64,000 nucleotides of DNA, from NCBI RefSeq assembly GCF_000425385.1, contig NZ_AUDI01000001.1:496001-560000 (forward strand). The letters run 5' to 3'. A program made the position numbers and the translations under genes. The notes under the pieces are model-generated. The model did no database searches. It saw only the letters and a program-made list of their open reading frames with translations, and was not told where the DNA came from. Source of the stretch: Pseudoduganella violaceinigra DSM 15887. GTDB taxonomy: Bacteria > Pseudomonadota > Gammaproteobacteria > Burkholderiales > Burkholderiaceae_D. Below, one piece after another: positions 29,271 through 38,360 of this stretch. Position 1 is the first letter of the stretch, and the number at the start of each line of letters is the position of its first letter.

Positions 29271-32200
29271 GCGCGCGCCGCAGGCACGCAGCGGCGCGGC
29301 AGGCACCGCCGCCGCGGTGGCCGCCGCCAGCGCCGCCGTCGCCACCGGCTGCACCCCGCCGGGCGCACTGGCCGCCATCGCGGTGACCACCGGCGCGGCC
29401 TTTTGCTGGTTCGGTTCGATCAGCGGCATCAGCGAAGGCGCCAGCACCGTCAGCAGCTGCACCGGCAAGGCTGAAGTGAAGTCGTAATTCTTCGACTCCG
29501 GCCCGTGCACATAGGCCGTCATCGAGCCGAAGAAGCGCTCGCCGATATTGAACACGAAGGTCGCCGAGCGGTTCACATAGCGCGACTCGATCAGGCGCCC
29601 GCCCGCCGCGAACACGTCGAAGCGCTGGTCGCCGGTGCCGGTCTTGCCGCCCACCGGAATGATCTGTCCGTCCGCGCCGACGAAGGCCGCCTTCACGCGC
29701 CGCGCCGTGCCGTCCGACACCACTTCGCGGATCGCATCGGCCACCGCGCGCGCCACTTCCGGCGACAGCACCTGTTCATTGCTGCTCGATTTGGTGCGCG
29801 CCACCGAGGTTTCGTACGGCGTGCCGGCGGCAAAATGCAGCGATTCGATGCGCTGGGTGGTCTTGCGCACGCCGCCGTTGATGATGATCCCCATCATCTC
29901 CGCCAGCGCCGCCGGGCGGTCGGCCGAGGCGCCCAGCGTGGTGGCGTAGGACGGCACCAGGGATTCGAAGGGGTAGCCCATCTTCTTCCACTGGCGGTGG
30001 ATGCCCATGAAGGCTTCCATTTCCAGCAGGCCGGCGATGCGCTTGTCCTGCGCATGCTTGCGGTGGGTCTTGAACAGCCATTGGTAGACTTCCTGGCGCT
30101 CCTTCTCGCTGGCGGCGACCACGTCGGCCAGGGAGGCGCCTTCGTTCTGGTGCAGGTAGGCCACCAGCCACAGCTCCAGCGGGTGCACGGTGGCCAGGTA
30201 GCCGCGGTCGGCCAGGCTCCAATTGTCGATGGCGTACTGCTCGTACATCTTGGCCAGGCGGTCCTCCGGCACGTCGTTCTGCACCTTCAGGTTATCGTTG
30301 ACGAACTTGTTGAACTCCGCCTGCGACGCTTTCGGGTAGACGGTACGGTGGATATTCGCCAGGCGCACCGGCGTCGGGCGGATGGTGTCGAGCAGGATGC
30401 CGTCCAGTTCCGCCGTCTTCTTGCCCTTGTATTTGGCGTAGAAGCGGTACAGGAATTCCTTGCCTTCCTTGTCGGCGAAGCGCGCCAGGTAGGCGGCGCG
30501 GCGCGGGTCGTCGGCGTCGGCCAGCACGGTCTGCGAGGAGCCCGGCATCTGGAAGGAGTAGTACTTCACCACGTCGCGCATCAGGCGCACGAACACCAGG
30601 TTGGTGGAGCGGCGCAGCGCTTCGCGCACCGTCATGATCTTGAAGTCGTCGTCCTTGCTGAAGTTGCCGAAGTAATGCAGGCCGCCGCCGGTGAAGAAGC
30701 CCTCGCCCGGGTTGGCCGAATAGGTGCGCTCCATCGCCGCCGCCAGCATGGCGGGCAGGCTGCGCTTGTCCAGCGGCGTCATGGCCAGGTATTCCATGCC
30801 CCAGGTGGTGATGCGGTCGCGCGGGTCGACGCTGATTTTCTTCAGCGCGGCCGGTTCCAGCGCGCCGTACTTCTTGTACAGCTGGTCGACGATGTCCATA
30901 TACGTCACCAGGGTGCGCAGCTTGGCGGTGGAACCCAGGTCCAGCTTGGCCCCTTCATTGATGTCCAGCGGCTGGTCGTAGTTATCGGTCTGCACGCGCA
31001 GGTAGTTGGCATGTTCGCCCCGCTCCAGCAGGGTGAAGCTGTACACCACATTGGCCGGGTCGCCGTTGCCCAGCATGCCCTTGCCGGTCAGGCCGGCCTG
31101 GACCGCGGTGTCCGGGTCGCGCAGCTGGCGCAGCATGGCGGTCACGGTCTTCTGGGTGTCCGCGTCCAGCGTGGTGTTCACCGACAGGTCCAGGCGGTCC
31201 AGGTTGTACATGCGGTTGTCGCCCAGCAGGTTGGCCAGGTGCACGCGCACGGCGTTGGAGGCCTTCTTGGTCACATACGACATCGGCGGCGCGGCCTGCA
31301 GGCCGCTGCCCTTGGCCGGGTGCAGTTTTTCCTTCAGCGCGGCGTCGCGCAGCTGAGGCGTGATGATGCCGGCGCCGGCCAGCAAGCGCAGGTGGCTGTT
31401 GGCCAGCACTTCCAGGTCTTCATCGCCTTCGCCCAGGTAGTAGCTGGGGCGGCGCTGGGCGATCAGCAGCGACAGCGCCTCCTTGAAGGCCAGGGCGCTG
31501 CCCGGCTGGTCCATCTTGCCGCCCAGCAGACGCTGCACTTCATCAAAGTCGCGGCCGTACCAGACCCACATGCCATCGCCCACGCCGTTCACTTCGCCGT
31601 AGCCGGGTTTGGCCGACAGCGGCACGGTGTTCAGGTAGTCGACCACGATCTGGTGGCGCACCTTGGTGGTGTCCTCGCCCTGCTGGTAGGCGCGCAGCGA
31701 GGCCGACACCATCTGCTGCAGCTTGTCCTTCATCGAACCGGTGCGCCCTTCCGGCGAATGGCGGTATTTCTCGATCTGGGTGGCCAGGGTCGAGCCGCCC
31801 GCCGCGCGGTGGCCGCCGGCGCCCACGGCGCTCATGGTCTTTTCCAGGATGGCCTTGGACAGGCGGTCCCATTCCACGGCCGGATTGCGTTTCGGGTATT
31901 TATCGTCCAGCAGTTCGCGGTTCTCGATGAACAGCAGGCTTTGCACCAGGGCCGCCGGCGCCTGCTGGAAGCTGCCATACACGCGCTCCGGATAGCTGGC
32001 GGTAAACAGCGGCTGCTCGCGGCAGTCGAAGATCGACAGGCCGGTGCGGGTCTTTTCGCGGTAGGTCGCGAACACCCCCATATCGGCCAGCTCCACCATT
32101 TTCGGCGAGAAGCGCGCCTGCGACGTGACGTCGTAATCGCGCGCCTTCAGCTTGTCCAGGTAGTCGGGCAGGTTGGCGTAGCCGAGGCGCTCGTCGTAGG

Positions 32201-32477
32201 GGCTGTCGTGCGGGAAGCGGATCGACTTGCTGAGGCCCGGCTCGACCTTGTACGTCAGCTTGCCGACCAGGTCGGTGAACACGCGCGCCTGCATGGTCGA
32301 CGTGCGCGTTTCGTGATAGCCCCAGACGGCGGCGACCGTCAGCAGCACCAGGATCAGTAACAGGAGCGCGTTGCGCAAGCGCGAACCTTTTTTCGGCTTC
32401 GACGGCGGCGGCAGTGCCGGCGCGGTCGGCGCGGTCGGTTCGTAGGAGGATGATTCTTTATCTTGATGGGAAGGCAT
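29268..32477 (-). CDS. Class A penicillin-binding protein (transglycosylase/transpeptidase)
   Basis: A 1069-residue inner-membrane murein synthase. One N-terminal membrane helix (NALLLLILVLLTVAAVWGY) anchors it. The GT51 transglycosylase domain has LLFIENRELLDD (catalytic Glu region) and AAGGSTLATQIEKY. The transpeptidase domain has STAKLRTLV (Ser and Lys), RSTNLVF (SxN) and GGKTGTGD (KTG). It is longer than usual PBP1A/1C, with an Ala-rich C-terminal tail. An N-terminal extension back to ATG 32597 or TTG/ATG 32606 is possible; ATG 32477 (MPSHQDKESSSY) is chosen because the extension is Arg-rich and low in similarity to typical cytoplasmic tails. No start has a clear ribosome site. Confidence 0.88.
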   Translation of the reverse strand: MPSHQDKESSSYEPTAPTAPALPPPSKPKKGSRLRNALLLLILVLLTVAAVWGYHETRTSTMQARVFTDLVGKLTYKVEPGLSKSIRFPHDSPYDERLGYANLPDYLDKLKARDYDVTSQARFSPKMVELADMGVFATYREKTRTGLSIFDCREQPLFTASYPERVYGSFQQAPAALVQSLLFIENRELLDDKYPKRNPAVEWDRLSKAILEKTMSAVGAGGHRAAGGSTLATQIEKYRHSPEGRTGSMKDKLQQMVSASLRAYQQGEDTTKVRHQIVVDYLNTVPLSAKPGYGEVNGVGDGMWVWYGRDFDEVQRLLGGKMDQPGSALAFKEALSLLIAQRRPSYYLGEGDEDLEVLANSHLRLLAGAGIITPQLRDAALKEKLHPAKGSGLQAAPPMSYVTKKASNAVRVHLANLLGDNRMYNLDRLDLSVNTTLDADTQKTVTAMLRQLRDPDTAVQAGLTGKGMLGNGDPANVVYSFTLLERGEHANYLRVQTDNYDQPLDINEGAKLDLGSTAKLRTLVTYMDIVDQLYKKYGALEPAALKKISVDPRDRITTWGMEYLAMTPLDKRSLPAMLAAAMERTYSANPGEGFFTGGGLHYFGNFSKDDDFKIMTVREALRRSTNLVFVRLMRDVVKYYSFQMPGSSQTVLADADDPRRAAYLARFADKEGKEFLYRFYAKYKGKKTAELDGILLDTIRPTPVRLANIHRTVYPKASQAEFNKFVNDNLKVQNDVPEDRLAKMYEQYAIDNWSLADRGYLATVHPLELWLVAYLHQNEGASLADVVAASEKERQEVYQWLFKTHRKHAQDKRIAGLLEMEAFMGIHRQWKKMGYPFESLVPSYATTLGASADRPAALAEMMGIIINGGVRKTTQRIESLHFAAGTPYETSVARTKSSSNEQVLSPEVARAVADAIREVVSDGTARRVKAAFVGADGQIIPVGGKTGTGDQRFDVFAAGGRLIESRYVNRSATFVFNIGERFFGSMTAYVHGPESKNYDFTSALPVQLLTVLAPSLMPLIEPNQQKAAPVVTAMAASAPGGVQPVATAALAAATAAAVPAAPLRACGAR

Positions 32478-32714
32478 AGGAACCGAACGCAAACGCCGCC
32501 TGCTGCCGCCATATCCAATCGCTGCCACACCGGCGCGCATCTTGCGCACCGCACGGACGACAACTCGGGGCCGGCGAAAACGACGGTTGCTTGTCATAGT
32601 GATCAAACCGGACAGTACACGCAGAGTATTTCTGCTTGATTACCATTGCACCACAACGGCGTGCAGTGCACGGGGCAACTCGCAAAATATTTAAACTTGA
32701 CGTAACACTTTCGC

Positions 32715-32744
32715 AAAAAAACAACGGCGCAAATGCGCGCCGTT
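32715..32744 (-). terminator. Intrinsic terminator ending the CinA-like operon
   Basis: AACGGCGC/GCGCCGTT stem of 8 bp with a 6-nt loop, followed on the minus strand by seven T. It lies about 36 bp past the stop of the CinA-like gene. Confidence 0.85.
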
Positions 32745-32779
32745 ACAAGAGCCGTTAACACCCTTTTCACACTGTTGAA

Positions 32780-33565
32780 TCAGGGCTTCGCGTACTCCAC
32801 ATTCAGGGCATCGAGTTCGCGGCACATGTGGGTGAATGCAGCGTGGCACTGGGCCGGATCGCCTTTCACACCAAGCTCGATATGGCGCCGGGTCTGCGCG
32901 TCGCCCACGCTGGGCAGACTGAACACCTTGATGCGCGGCCAGGCTGCTTCCAGCGCCAGCATCAGCGGCGTCAGTGCGGCTTCGGCCGCCTCGAACACTA
33001 ACACCGATTGCTCGGCGCGGGGCTCACGATTGAACAAGTCGGTGTAGTGCGTATCGAGCACCCATTCGATCATCGGCCAGGCCATCACCGGGAAGCCGGG
33101 CACGAAATAATGCGTGCCATACGCGAATCCGGCCACGCTGTTATACGGATTTGGAATCAGCGCCGCGCCTTGCGGGAATTCGGCCATCTGCAGGCGCTGC
33201 AGGTTTTCCGCCGAATCCAGGTCGGCCACTTCGCCTTTTTCCGCCGCCACCTGGCGCACGCGCTGCTGGATGCTCTCCCTGGCGCCCTCGTGCATCACCA
33301 GCGGCAGGCCAAGCGCCGCGGCGGCCGACTGGCGGGTGTGGTCGTCCGGGGTGGCGCCGATGCCGCCGCAGGAGAACACGATATCGCCGCTGGCAAAGGT
33401 GCGCTTGAGTGTGGCGGTGATCCGCTCGCGGTCGTCGCCGACAAACTCGGCCCAGCCCAGTTGCAGGCCGCGCGCCGTCAATAGTTGCACCACTTTGGGG
33501 AAATGCTGGTCGACCCGTTTCCCGGACAGGATTTCGTCGCCGATGATGATCAATCCGATACGCAT
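32780..33565 (-). CDS. CinA-type molybdopterin-binding (MoCF/MogA-fold) domain protein
   Basis: A 261-residue protein with the competence/damage-inducible CinA N-terminal domain: IGLIIIGDEILSGKRVDQH, IVFSCGGIGATPDDHTRQS and PGFPVMAWPMIEW. The C-terminal deamidase domain of full CinA is absent, so this is the short form of unclear substrate. The start at 33565 has GAGGAAAG upstream and overlaps the end of the EI24 gene by 16 nt. It is the last gene of the five-gene operon. Confidence 0.9.
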   Translation of the reverse strand: MRIGLIIIGDEILSGKRVDQHFPKVVQLLTARGLQLGWAEFVGDDRERITATLKRTFASGDIVFSCGGIGATPDDHTRQSAAAALGLPLVMHEGARESIQQRVRQVAAEKGEVADLDSAENLQRLQMAEFPQGAALIPNPYNSVAGFAYGTHYFVPGFPVMAWPMIEWVLDTHYTDLFNREPRAEQSVLVFEAAEAALTPLMLALEAAWPRIKVFSLPSVGDAQTRRHIELGVKGDPAQCHAAFTHMCRELDALNVEYAKP

Positions 33566-34377
33566 ATGCTTTCCTCGAAAGGCGCGTGGCGCAATTGCGC
33601 CAGCGCTTGCAGGCAATAATACTCAAACCACAGGCCGGTGAAGATGAAAATCACGATATACACCCACAGCGACGCGGCCAGCAGGATGGGGAAGAAGGCA
33701 ATCGCCGCGGCGGCGCCGACCGCCCACACCAGGGCCGGCAGCGAGCCGGCCAGGCCGGACACGACGCCGATCGCCATCAGCTGCCAGCGGTGTTCGCGCT
33801 GCAGCCTGGCCAGTTCCTCGGCGCTGGCGTAATCGGCCAGCGCGTCGTAGCTCATCACGCGGCTGGTGAGCCAGCCCCACAGCAGCACCGTGGCCAGGCC
33901 GGCCAGCGGCGGGAAAATATAGGTCGGCAGGATGCACAGCCAGGCCACCACAAAGATGCCGAAGGCGCCCAGCGCCTTGACCACGCCGCCCAGGATGGAG
34001 CCGCCCTGCTTTTTTTCCAGCTGCGCGAAATGGCGGCCGCCGACATGGCGCACGATGAAGGGCATGGCGGCCACGCCGATGAAGACCATGGCCGTGACGA
34101 TCATCAGCGGCAACAGCAGGAGCAGCGCGAACAGCGGCACCACGATCGAGCGCAGGCCGCCCAGGCCGAGCGAAATCAGCCAGCTGCTGGTGACGCGGTA
34201 CATCTCGAATTCGATGAAGTAGCCTTGCAGCCAGTCCATCAGCGGCTGCAGGCCGAAGGACAGCAGCAGCGCCCACAGCGCGACCGACAGGATGAAGGGA
34301 AGAATACTCAGCAATAAAATCTTGCCGTGAAATTGGGACAGGAGGGCCCTGCCGTAAGCATTGATTACTGCGCGCAT
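33550..34377 (-). CDS. EI24-domain (CysZ-like) inner-membrane protein
   Basis: A 275-residue protein with about six membrane helices (ILLLSILPFILSVALWALLL, SIVVPLFALLLLLPLMIVTA, FGIFVVAWLCILPTYIFPPL, LPALVWAVGAAAAIAFFPIL and others) and the EI24 family layout. CysZ relatives move sulfate, but this branch is not characterised. It begins 3 bp after the sterol desaturase gene and overlaps the CinA-like gene. Confidence 0.85.
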   Translation of the reverse strand: MRAVINAYGRALLSQFHGKILLLSILPFILSVALWALLLSFGLQPLMDWLQGYFIEFEMYRVTSSWLISLGLGGLRSIVVPLFALLLLLPLMIVTAMVFIGVAAMPFIVRHVGGRHFAQLEKKQGGSILGGVVKALGAFGIFVVAWLCILPTYIFPPLAGLATVLLWGWLTSRVMSYDALADYASAEELARLQREHRWQLMAIGVVSGLAGSLPALVWAVGAAAAIAFFPILLAASLWVYIVIFIFTGLWFEYYCLQALAQLRHAPFEESICVSD

Positions 34378-34380
34378 GAA

Positions 34381-35346
34381 TTAACCCGGTTTCTTTCTCA
34401 TATATTCGACCATGCGCTTCAGGCCCAGCCATTGCTGGGACCAGAAGCCGCGGCCATAGTCGCGGCCCGCCAGCTGGTCGCGCACGCCGGTCGCTTCGAA
34501 GCGGGGCGTGAAATTGGCGGTGCGGAAAATAATGTCCCAAATTGGGAACAGGACGGCGAAATTGCAACCGCCCAGCGTGCCCTGCCCCTTCGATTCATGC
34601 CCGACGCCGATGGCGTGGTGCATGCGATGGTAGCGGGGCGACACCAGCAGCCGTTCGCCGATGCGGCCGAAGTGTATACGAACATTGGCGTGCTGCAGGC
34701 TTTGCACGATGCGCGACAGCGACACCAGCAGGATGTACTGGCCCGGCGGCACCCCGATCGCCAGCGCCAGCACCGCCATCACGATGTCGCGCAGCAGGTC
34801 GTCCAGCAGGTGGTTGCGGTCGTCGCTCCACAGGTTCATGTTCTGCTGGCTATGGTGCAGGCTGTGCAGGCCCCACCACCAGTTGAATTTGTGCTGGGCG
34901 CGGTGGAACCAGTAGTCGGCGAAGTCCAGCACCAGCAGGTAGATGGCGAAACTGGCCAGCGGCGGCATGTCGGGGACCAGGTTTTCCAGGTTGAAGGGCT
35001 GCACGCCTTCCATGTGCAGGGCGCCGGAAATGGCGTCCATGACCGGATCGAGGGTGAAGAACAGCACCAGGGGCACCAGGCCGACGCGGTGGATCACGGT
35101 GTAGATGAAGTCGTTCCAGCGGGCGCGCCGGTCGGTGAAGCGGTGCACCGGGATGGCCGCTTCCAGCGGGCGCAGCACGAGGAAGATCAGCAACAGCTCG
35201 GCCATGCCGATCAGCAGCCATTCCGTGCCCTCAAAGGCCTCCTCGGTGATATCGCCCATGCCGGTGAAATAGATGACCGGCTGGATGGCGTTCTCGAATA
35301 GCCAACCCTGGGCCTGGCCCAGCAGGTCGATGAAAAATTGAATCAT
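34381..35346 (-). CDS. Sterol desaturase/fatty acid hydroxylase family protein
   Basis: A 321-residue di-iron membrane oxygenase-like protein. Several hydrophobic helices (WLLIGMAELLLIFLVLRPLE, VGLVPLVLFFTLDPVMDA) precede the histidine clusters HRAQHKFN, LHSLHHSQQ and HRMHHA, which supply the metal ligands. Such proteins hydroxylate or desaturate lipids; substrate unknown. Its ATG overlaps the stop of the deacetylase gene (ATGA), so the two are translationally coupled. Confidence 0.9.
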   Translation of the reverse strand: MIQFFIDLLGQAQGWLFENAIQPVIYFTGMGDITEEAFEGTEWLLIGMAELLLIFLVLRPLEAAIPVHRFTDRRARWNDFIYTVIHRVGLVPLVLFFTLDPVMDAISGALHMEGVQPFNLENLVPDMPPLASFAIYLLVLDFADYWFHRAQHKFNWWWGLHSLHHSQQNMNLWSDDRNHLLDDLLRDIVMAVLALAIGVPPGQYILLVSLSRIVQSLQHANVRIHFGRIGERLLVSPRYHRMHHAIGVGHESKGQGTLGGCNFAVLFPIWDIIFRTANFTPRFEATGVRDQLAGRDYGRGFWSQQWLGLKRMVEYMRKKPG

Positions 35347-36113
35347 TTGCGGTAGTCCGGGTGTTCTCGCAGGGTGGCGAAGCAGAAGCCTTTCTGCTTC
35401 AAGCCCTCAATCAGTGGTTCCAGGTTGGCGGGGGCCCAGGGGTCCTTGCGCGACCAGATCCCCATATGCGCCATGAAAATGTCGCCGTCGCGCAGGCCGT
35501 CCAGCGCGCCTTGCAGCAGGGCGGCATTGGACGCGCGCTCCACCGGCAGCTCGTCGCCCGAGAAGCCGGCCGGCAGCGCCCATGCCGCGTGCTGGTAGCC
35601 GCAGGCCTTGCCCGCCGCCAGCGTGCGGGCGCTGGTCTTGCCACCCGGCGCGCGCCAGAAGGGGTCGAGCGGCTTGCCGGTCAGCTCCCTGAAGCGGGTG
35701 TCCACGCGGCGCAGCTCGTCGCAATACTGCTGCGGCGTCCAGTCCTGCGTCTTGCCGGCATGGGCGCCGAACTGCGGCTTGACGGCGATCCTGCCGTTGG
35801 CGGCGTCGCGCACGAAATACGTATGGTCGAAGGTATGGCTGCCGAAAGCGTGCCCCTCGGCCACGCGGGCACGCCAATAGGCTTGCCACGACGGGTCCAG
35901 GCTGTAGTCGCCCTTGACGGTCTTTTCGTTGGCCAGGAAGAAGGTGGCCTTGACCTGCTGCCGCGCCAGCACGGCGGCGATCAGTTCCGCCTGCGACTGG
36001 CTGCCGGTGTCAAACGTCAGGTAGACCGTGCCGCGGCACTGCGGCGGCGGCGCCGCCACCGCAGCGGTGGCCGCCGCAGCGGCCAGCACCAGCACGCACG
36101 CCCCGCGCCGCAT
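35343..36113 (-). CDS. Secreted polysaccharide deacetylase (NodB-like), motif-1 variant
   Basis: A 256-residue exported protein with signal peptide MRRGACVLVLAAAAATAAVAA. NodB motifs: motif 1 reads LTFDTGSQ (Asp35, but Thr36 in place of the usual metal-binding Asp), motif 2 GSHTFDH (His93, His97), motif 3 WRAPGG, and a late IFMAHMG His. PdaA-type muramic acid deacetylases also vary at this site, so activity is not excluded. The start is set at ATG 36113, overlapping the beta-propeller stop by one base (TAATG). The longer frame upstream is antisense to nothing useful and lacks a signal peptide. Confidence 0.85.
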   Translation of the reverse strand: MRRGACVLVLAAAAATAAVAAPPPQCRGTVYLTFDTGSQSQAELIAAVLARQQVKATFFLANEKTVKGDYSLDPSWQAYWRARVAEGHAFGSHTFDHTYFVRDAANGRIAVKPQFGAHAGKTQDWTPQQYCDELRRVDTRFRELTGKPLDPFWRAPGGKTSARTLAAGKACGYQHAAWALPAGFSGDELPVERASNAALLQGALDGLRDGDIFMAHMGIWSRKDPWAPANLEPLIEGLKQKGFCFATLREHPDYRK

Positions 36114-37081
36114 TACATCCTCGCGGAAGAATTGGCGAAGAAGACGCCGTGCGGCGAGCGGCCGACCGGGATCAGCTTGACCACTTTGCGCGACGGCAGG
36201 TCGATCACCGCCACTTTCTTGATCCAGCGCAGCGTGACCCACATGGTTTTGCGGTCGGCCGTGATTTCCATGCAATCCGGGCCGCCCGGCACGTCGATGG
36301 TGCCGACATTTTCCAGCGTCTTCTGGTCGATGATATTGATGGTGTTGGAGACCCGGTTCGACACATAGGTGTAGCGGCCGTCGCCCAGCGCACGGAAATT
36401 GTGGGTGCCGGCGCCGGCCTTGATGCGCTTGACGGTGCTGCGGGTGCGCCAGTCAATCACCTCGACATAGTCGCTGCCCATGATGCCGACCAGCAGGTAT
36501 TTATCGTCCGGCGTCATGGCGATCCCCGCCGGCAGCTTGCCGACCGGGATGGTCCACAGCACGTTCTGCGTCTTCAAGTCGATGGCGCTGACCTGGTCGC
36601 TGCCCTGCTGGGTCACGAACACCGTGCTGCTTTTGGCGTCGAAGGCGACGTGGCTGGGCAGTTTTGGCAGCGGGATGCGCTTGGCCAGGGTCATTTCCTT
36701 GCCGTTATACGAATAGATATCGAGCCGGTGCAGGCGCAGCGAGGTCGCCACGAACCATTTCTGGTCCGGCGAAAAGCCGATCTGGTAGGGGTCGAGGATA
36801 TCCTTGACGTGGCGCTGCACCTGGCCGGAGACCGGGTCGAGGAACAGCAGTTCATTGCCCACGGCGCTGGCGACAATCAGCGACTTGTTATCGGGGGTGG
36901 CCATCAGGTGGTGGGGTTCTTTGCCCACCGGGAAGGTTTGCAGGCTTTTGTAGCTCTCCTGGTCCAGCAACTGGACCGTGGCGTCGCGCGAATTGAGCAC
37001 GACAACAACGTTTGCCTGGGCAGACTGCACGCCTGCCAGCAAACCAAACAATACTACTGCGCTACGGATACTGCGGAACAT
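36113..37081 (-). CDS. Secreted YncE-like beta-propeller (YVTN-repeat) protein
   Basis: A 322-residue periplasmic protein: signal peptide (MFRSIRSAVVLFGLLAGVQSAQA) and a seven-bladed propeller built of repeats like NSRDATVQLLDQESYKSLQ, GSDQVSAIDLKTQNVLW and VSNTINIIDQKTLENVG. The molecular role of YncE-type proteins is not settled. It is first in a tight operon of propeller, deacetylase, sterol desaturase, EI24 and CinA-like genes. The start is ATG 37081, giving a clear signal peptide, though its ribosome site is weak. Confidence 0.87.
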   Translation of the reverse strand: MFRSIRSAVVLFGLLAGVQSAQANVVVVLNSRDATVQLLDQESYKSLQTFPVGKEPHHLMATPDNKSLIVASAVGNELLFLDPVSGQVQRHVKDILDPYQIGFSPDQKWFVATSLRLHRLDIYSYNGKEMTLAKRIPLPKLPSHVAFDAKSSTVFVTQQGSDQVSAIDLKTQNVLWTIPVGKLPAGIAMTPDDKYLLVGIMGSDYVEVIDWRTRSTVKRIKAGAGTHNFRALGDGRYTYVSNRVSNTINIIDQKTLENVGTIDVPGGPDCMEITADRKTMWVTLRWIKKVAVIDLPSRKVVKLIPVGRSPHGVFFANSSARM

Positions 37082-37223
37082 GAAAACTCGCTTATTGGTT
37101 AAGCCAACCAGTATTTTACGGTCAAACCACTTGTATTCAGTTAATGCCGACAACATTTAGGGGATATCCTCCTGAGATGCACTACAATCGCGGCCTAAAT
37201 CCCTCATTCATAAGGACTGACCC

Positions 37224-37580
37224 ATGACTATCACCACCACCGCCTCCGGCCTGCAATACGACGAGATCCAGGTTGGCGAAGGCGCCGAAGCCAAGGCCGG
37301 CCAGAACGTCACCGTGCATTACACCGGCTGGCTGCGCAACGACGACGGCAGCAAGGGCCCGAAATTCGATTCCTCCAAGGACCGCAACGACCCGTTCGAA
37401 TTCGCGCTGGGCGCCGGCATGGTAATCCGCGGCTGGGATGAAGGCGTGCAAGGCATGAAAGTGGGCGGCACCCGCCAGCTGATCATCCCTGCCGACCTGG
37501 GCTACGGCTCGCGCGGCGCCGGCGGCGTGATCCCGCCGAACGCCACCCTGATTTTCGACGTGGAACTGCTGGGCGTTTAA
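37224..37580 (+). CDS. FKBP-type peptidyl-prolyl cis-trans isomerase
   Basis: A 118-residue single-domain FKBP: TVHYTGWL, FDSSKDRNDPFEFALG, VIRGWDEGVQGMKVGG, IPADLGYGSRG and IPPNATLIFDVELL match the family over its full length. No signal peptide, so it acts in the cytoplasm as a folding helper. AAGGA precedes the start. It is divergent from the beta-propeller operon and convergent with the anti-sigma gene. Confidence 0.95.
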   Translation: MTITTTASGLQYDEIQVGEGAEAKAGQNVTVHYTGWLRNDDGSKGPKFDSSKDRNDPFEFALGAGMVIRGWDEGVQGMKVGGTRQLIIPADLGYGSRGAGGVIPPNATLIFDVELLGV

Positions 37581-37601
37581 TTCCCCTTTCGCGACAGGGG
37601 C

Positions 37602-38360
37602 TTAGCGCTGCCACTTGCGCTGCACCGCCTCCTGCTCCGCTTTCGCATCGAGCGGCTGGCCGGCAATGCGCTGGTCAACCGCATCCTGCACCGGCGCCGG
37701 CATCTCGGCCGCCGCCTGCCGGTATTCCCCCTGCTGCCCCCTGCCCTGGCCCTGCACCGCCAGCTGCACCTTCCATGCGCCGCCCTGCTTGCAGGCCAGG
37801 CCCGACATATCCTGGGCCGTCATGAAGCTGCGGCAGTAGCTGTTATCCTGAGCCAGGAAGCTGCTGACGATGCGCACCGGCCCGCCGCTGCCGCCCAGTT
37901 GCTGTTCCAGCGCTGCCGCCAGGCGGCCCTGCGCCACCAGCACACCGTCGCGGCTGGCGACCGTTTCGCCCTGCTCGGCAGGCAGCATGCCAAGGCCGTA
38001 ATGTCCGGCCATCACGCCCAGCATCAGCATCGCCGCCAGCGCGCCCCATTCCGGCCATGACCAGCGTCGGCCGCGGCTGGCCTTGCGTGCCGCCTGCTGT
38101 TCCGCCTCGCGCCGGGCGCGCACGGAATCCAGGCTGACCACGGTGGCCTGGCGCAGCGGCTGCGCCAGCCTCGGCGGCACCGCCTCCTCCGCCACCGGCG
38201 CGTAGGCGGCAAAGATGTCGTTGCGCATCAATTTATGCTGGGCCACGCGGTGCGCCAGCGCGGCGTCCTTGCGCATGGCTTCCTCCAGCGCATGGCGGGT
38301 GGCCTGGTCCAGTTCACCGTCGGCGTAAGCCATCAGGATTTCGTCGGAAAAACTCTTCAT
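37602..38360 (-). CDS. Anti-sigma factor with single membrane helix
   Basis: A 252-residue protein. The N-terminal cytoplasmic part (ILMAYADGELDQATRHALE, about residues 1-60) is an anti-sigma zinc-finger-like fold without the full His/Cys set. A membrane helix follows (WGALAAMLMLGVMAGHYG, about 105-125), then a periplasmic domain with two Cys and a Gln/Ala-rich tail. Its ATG overlaps the stop of the ECF sigma gene (ATGA), the normal pairing for a sigma factor and its membrane inhibitor. Confidence 0.85.
   Translation of the reverse strand: MKSFSDEILMAYADGELDQATRHALEEAMRKDAALAHRVAQHKLMRNDIFAAYAPVAEEAVPPRLAQPLRQATVVSLDSVRARREAEQQAARKASRGRRWSWPEWGALAAMLMLGVMAGHYGLGMLPAEQGETVASRDGVLVAQGRLAAALEQQLGGSGGPVRIVSSFLAQDNSYCRSFMTAQDMSGLACKQGGAWKVQLAVQGQGRGQQGEYRQAAAEMPAPVQDAVDQRIAGQPLDAKAEQEAVQRKWQR

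Noticed and set aside
29505..32360. Forward open frame of 951 codons opposite the PBP gene
   Set aside because: Antisense shadow with no domain, while the minus strand has all GT51 and transpeptidase motifs.
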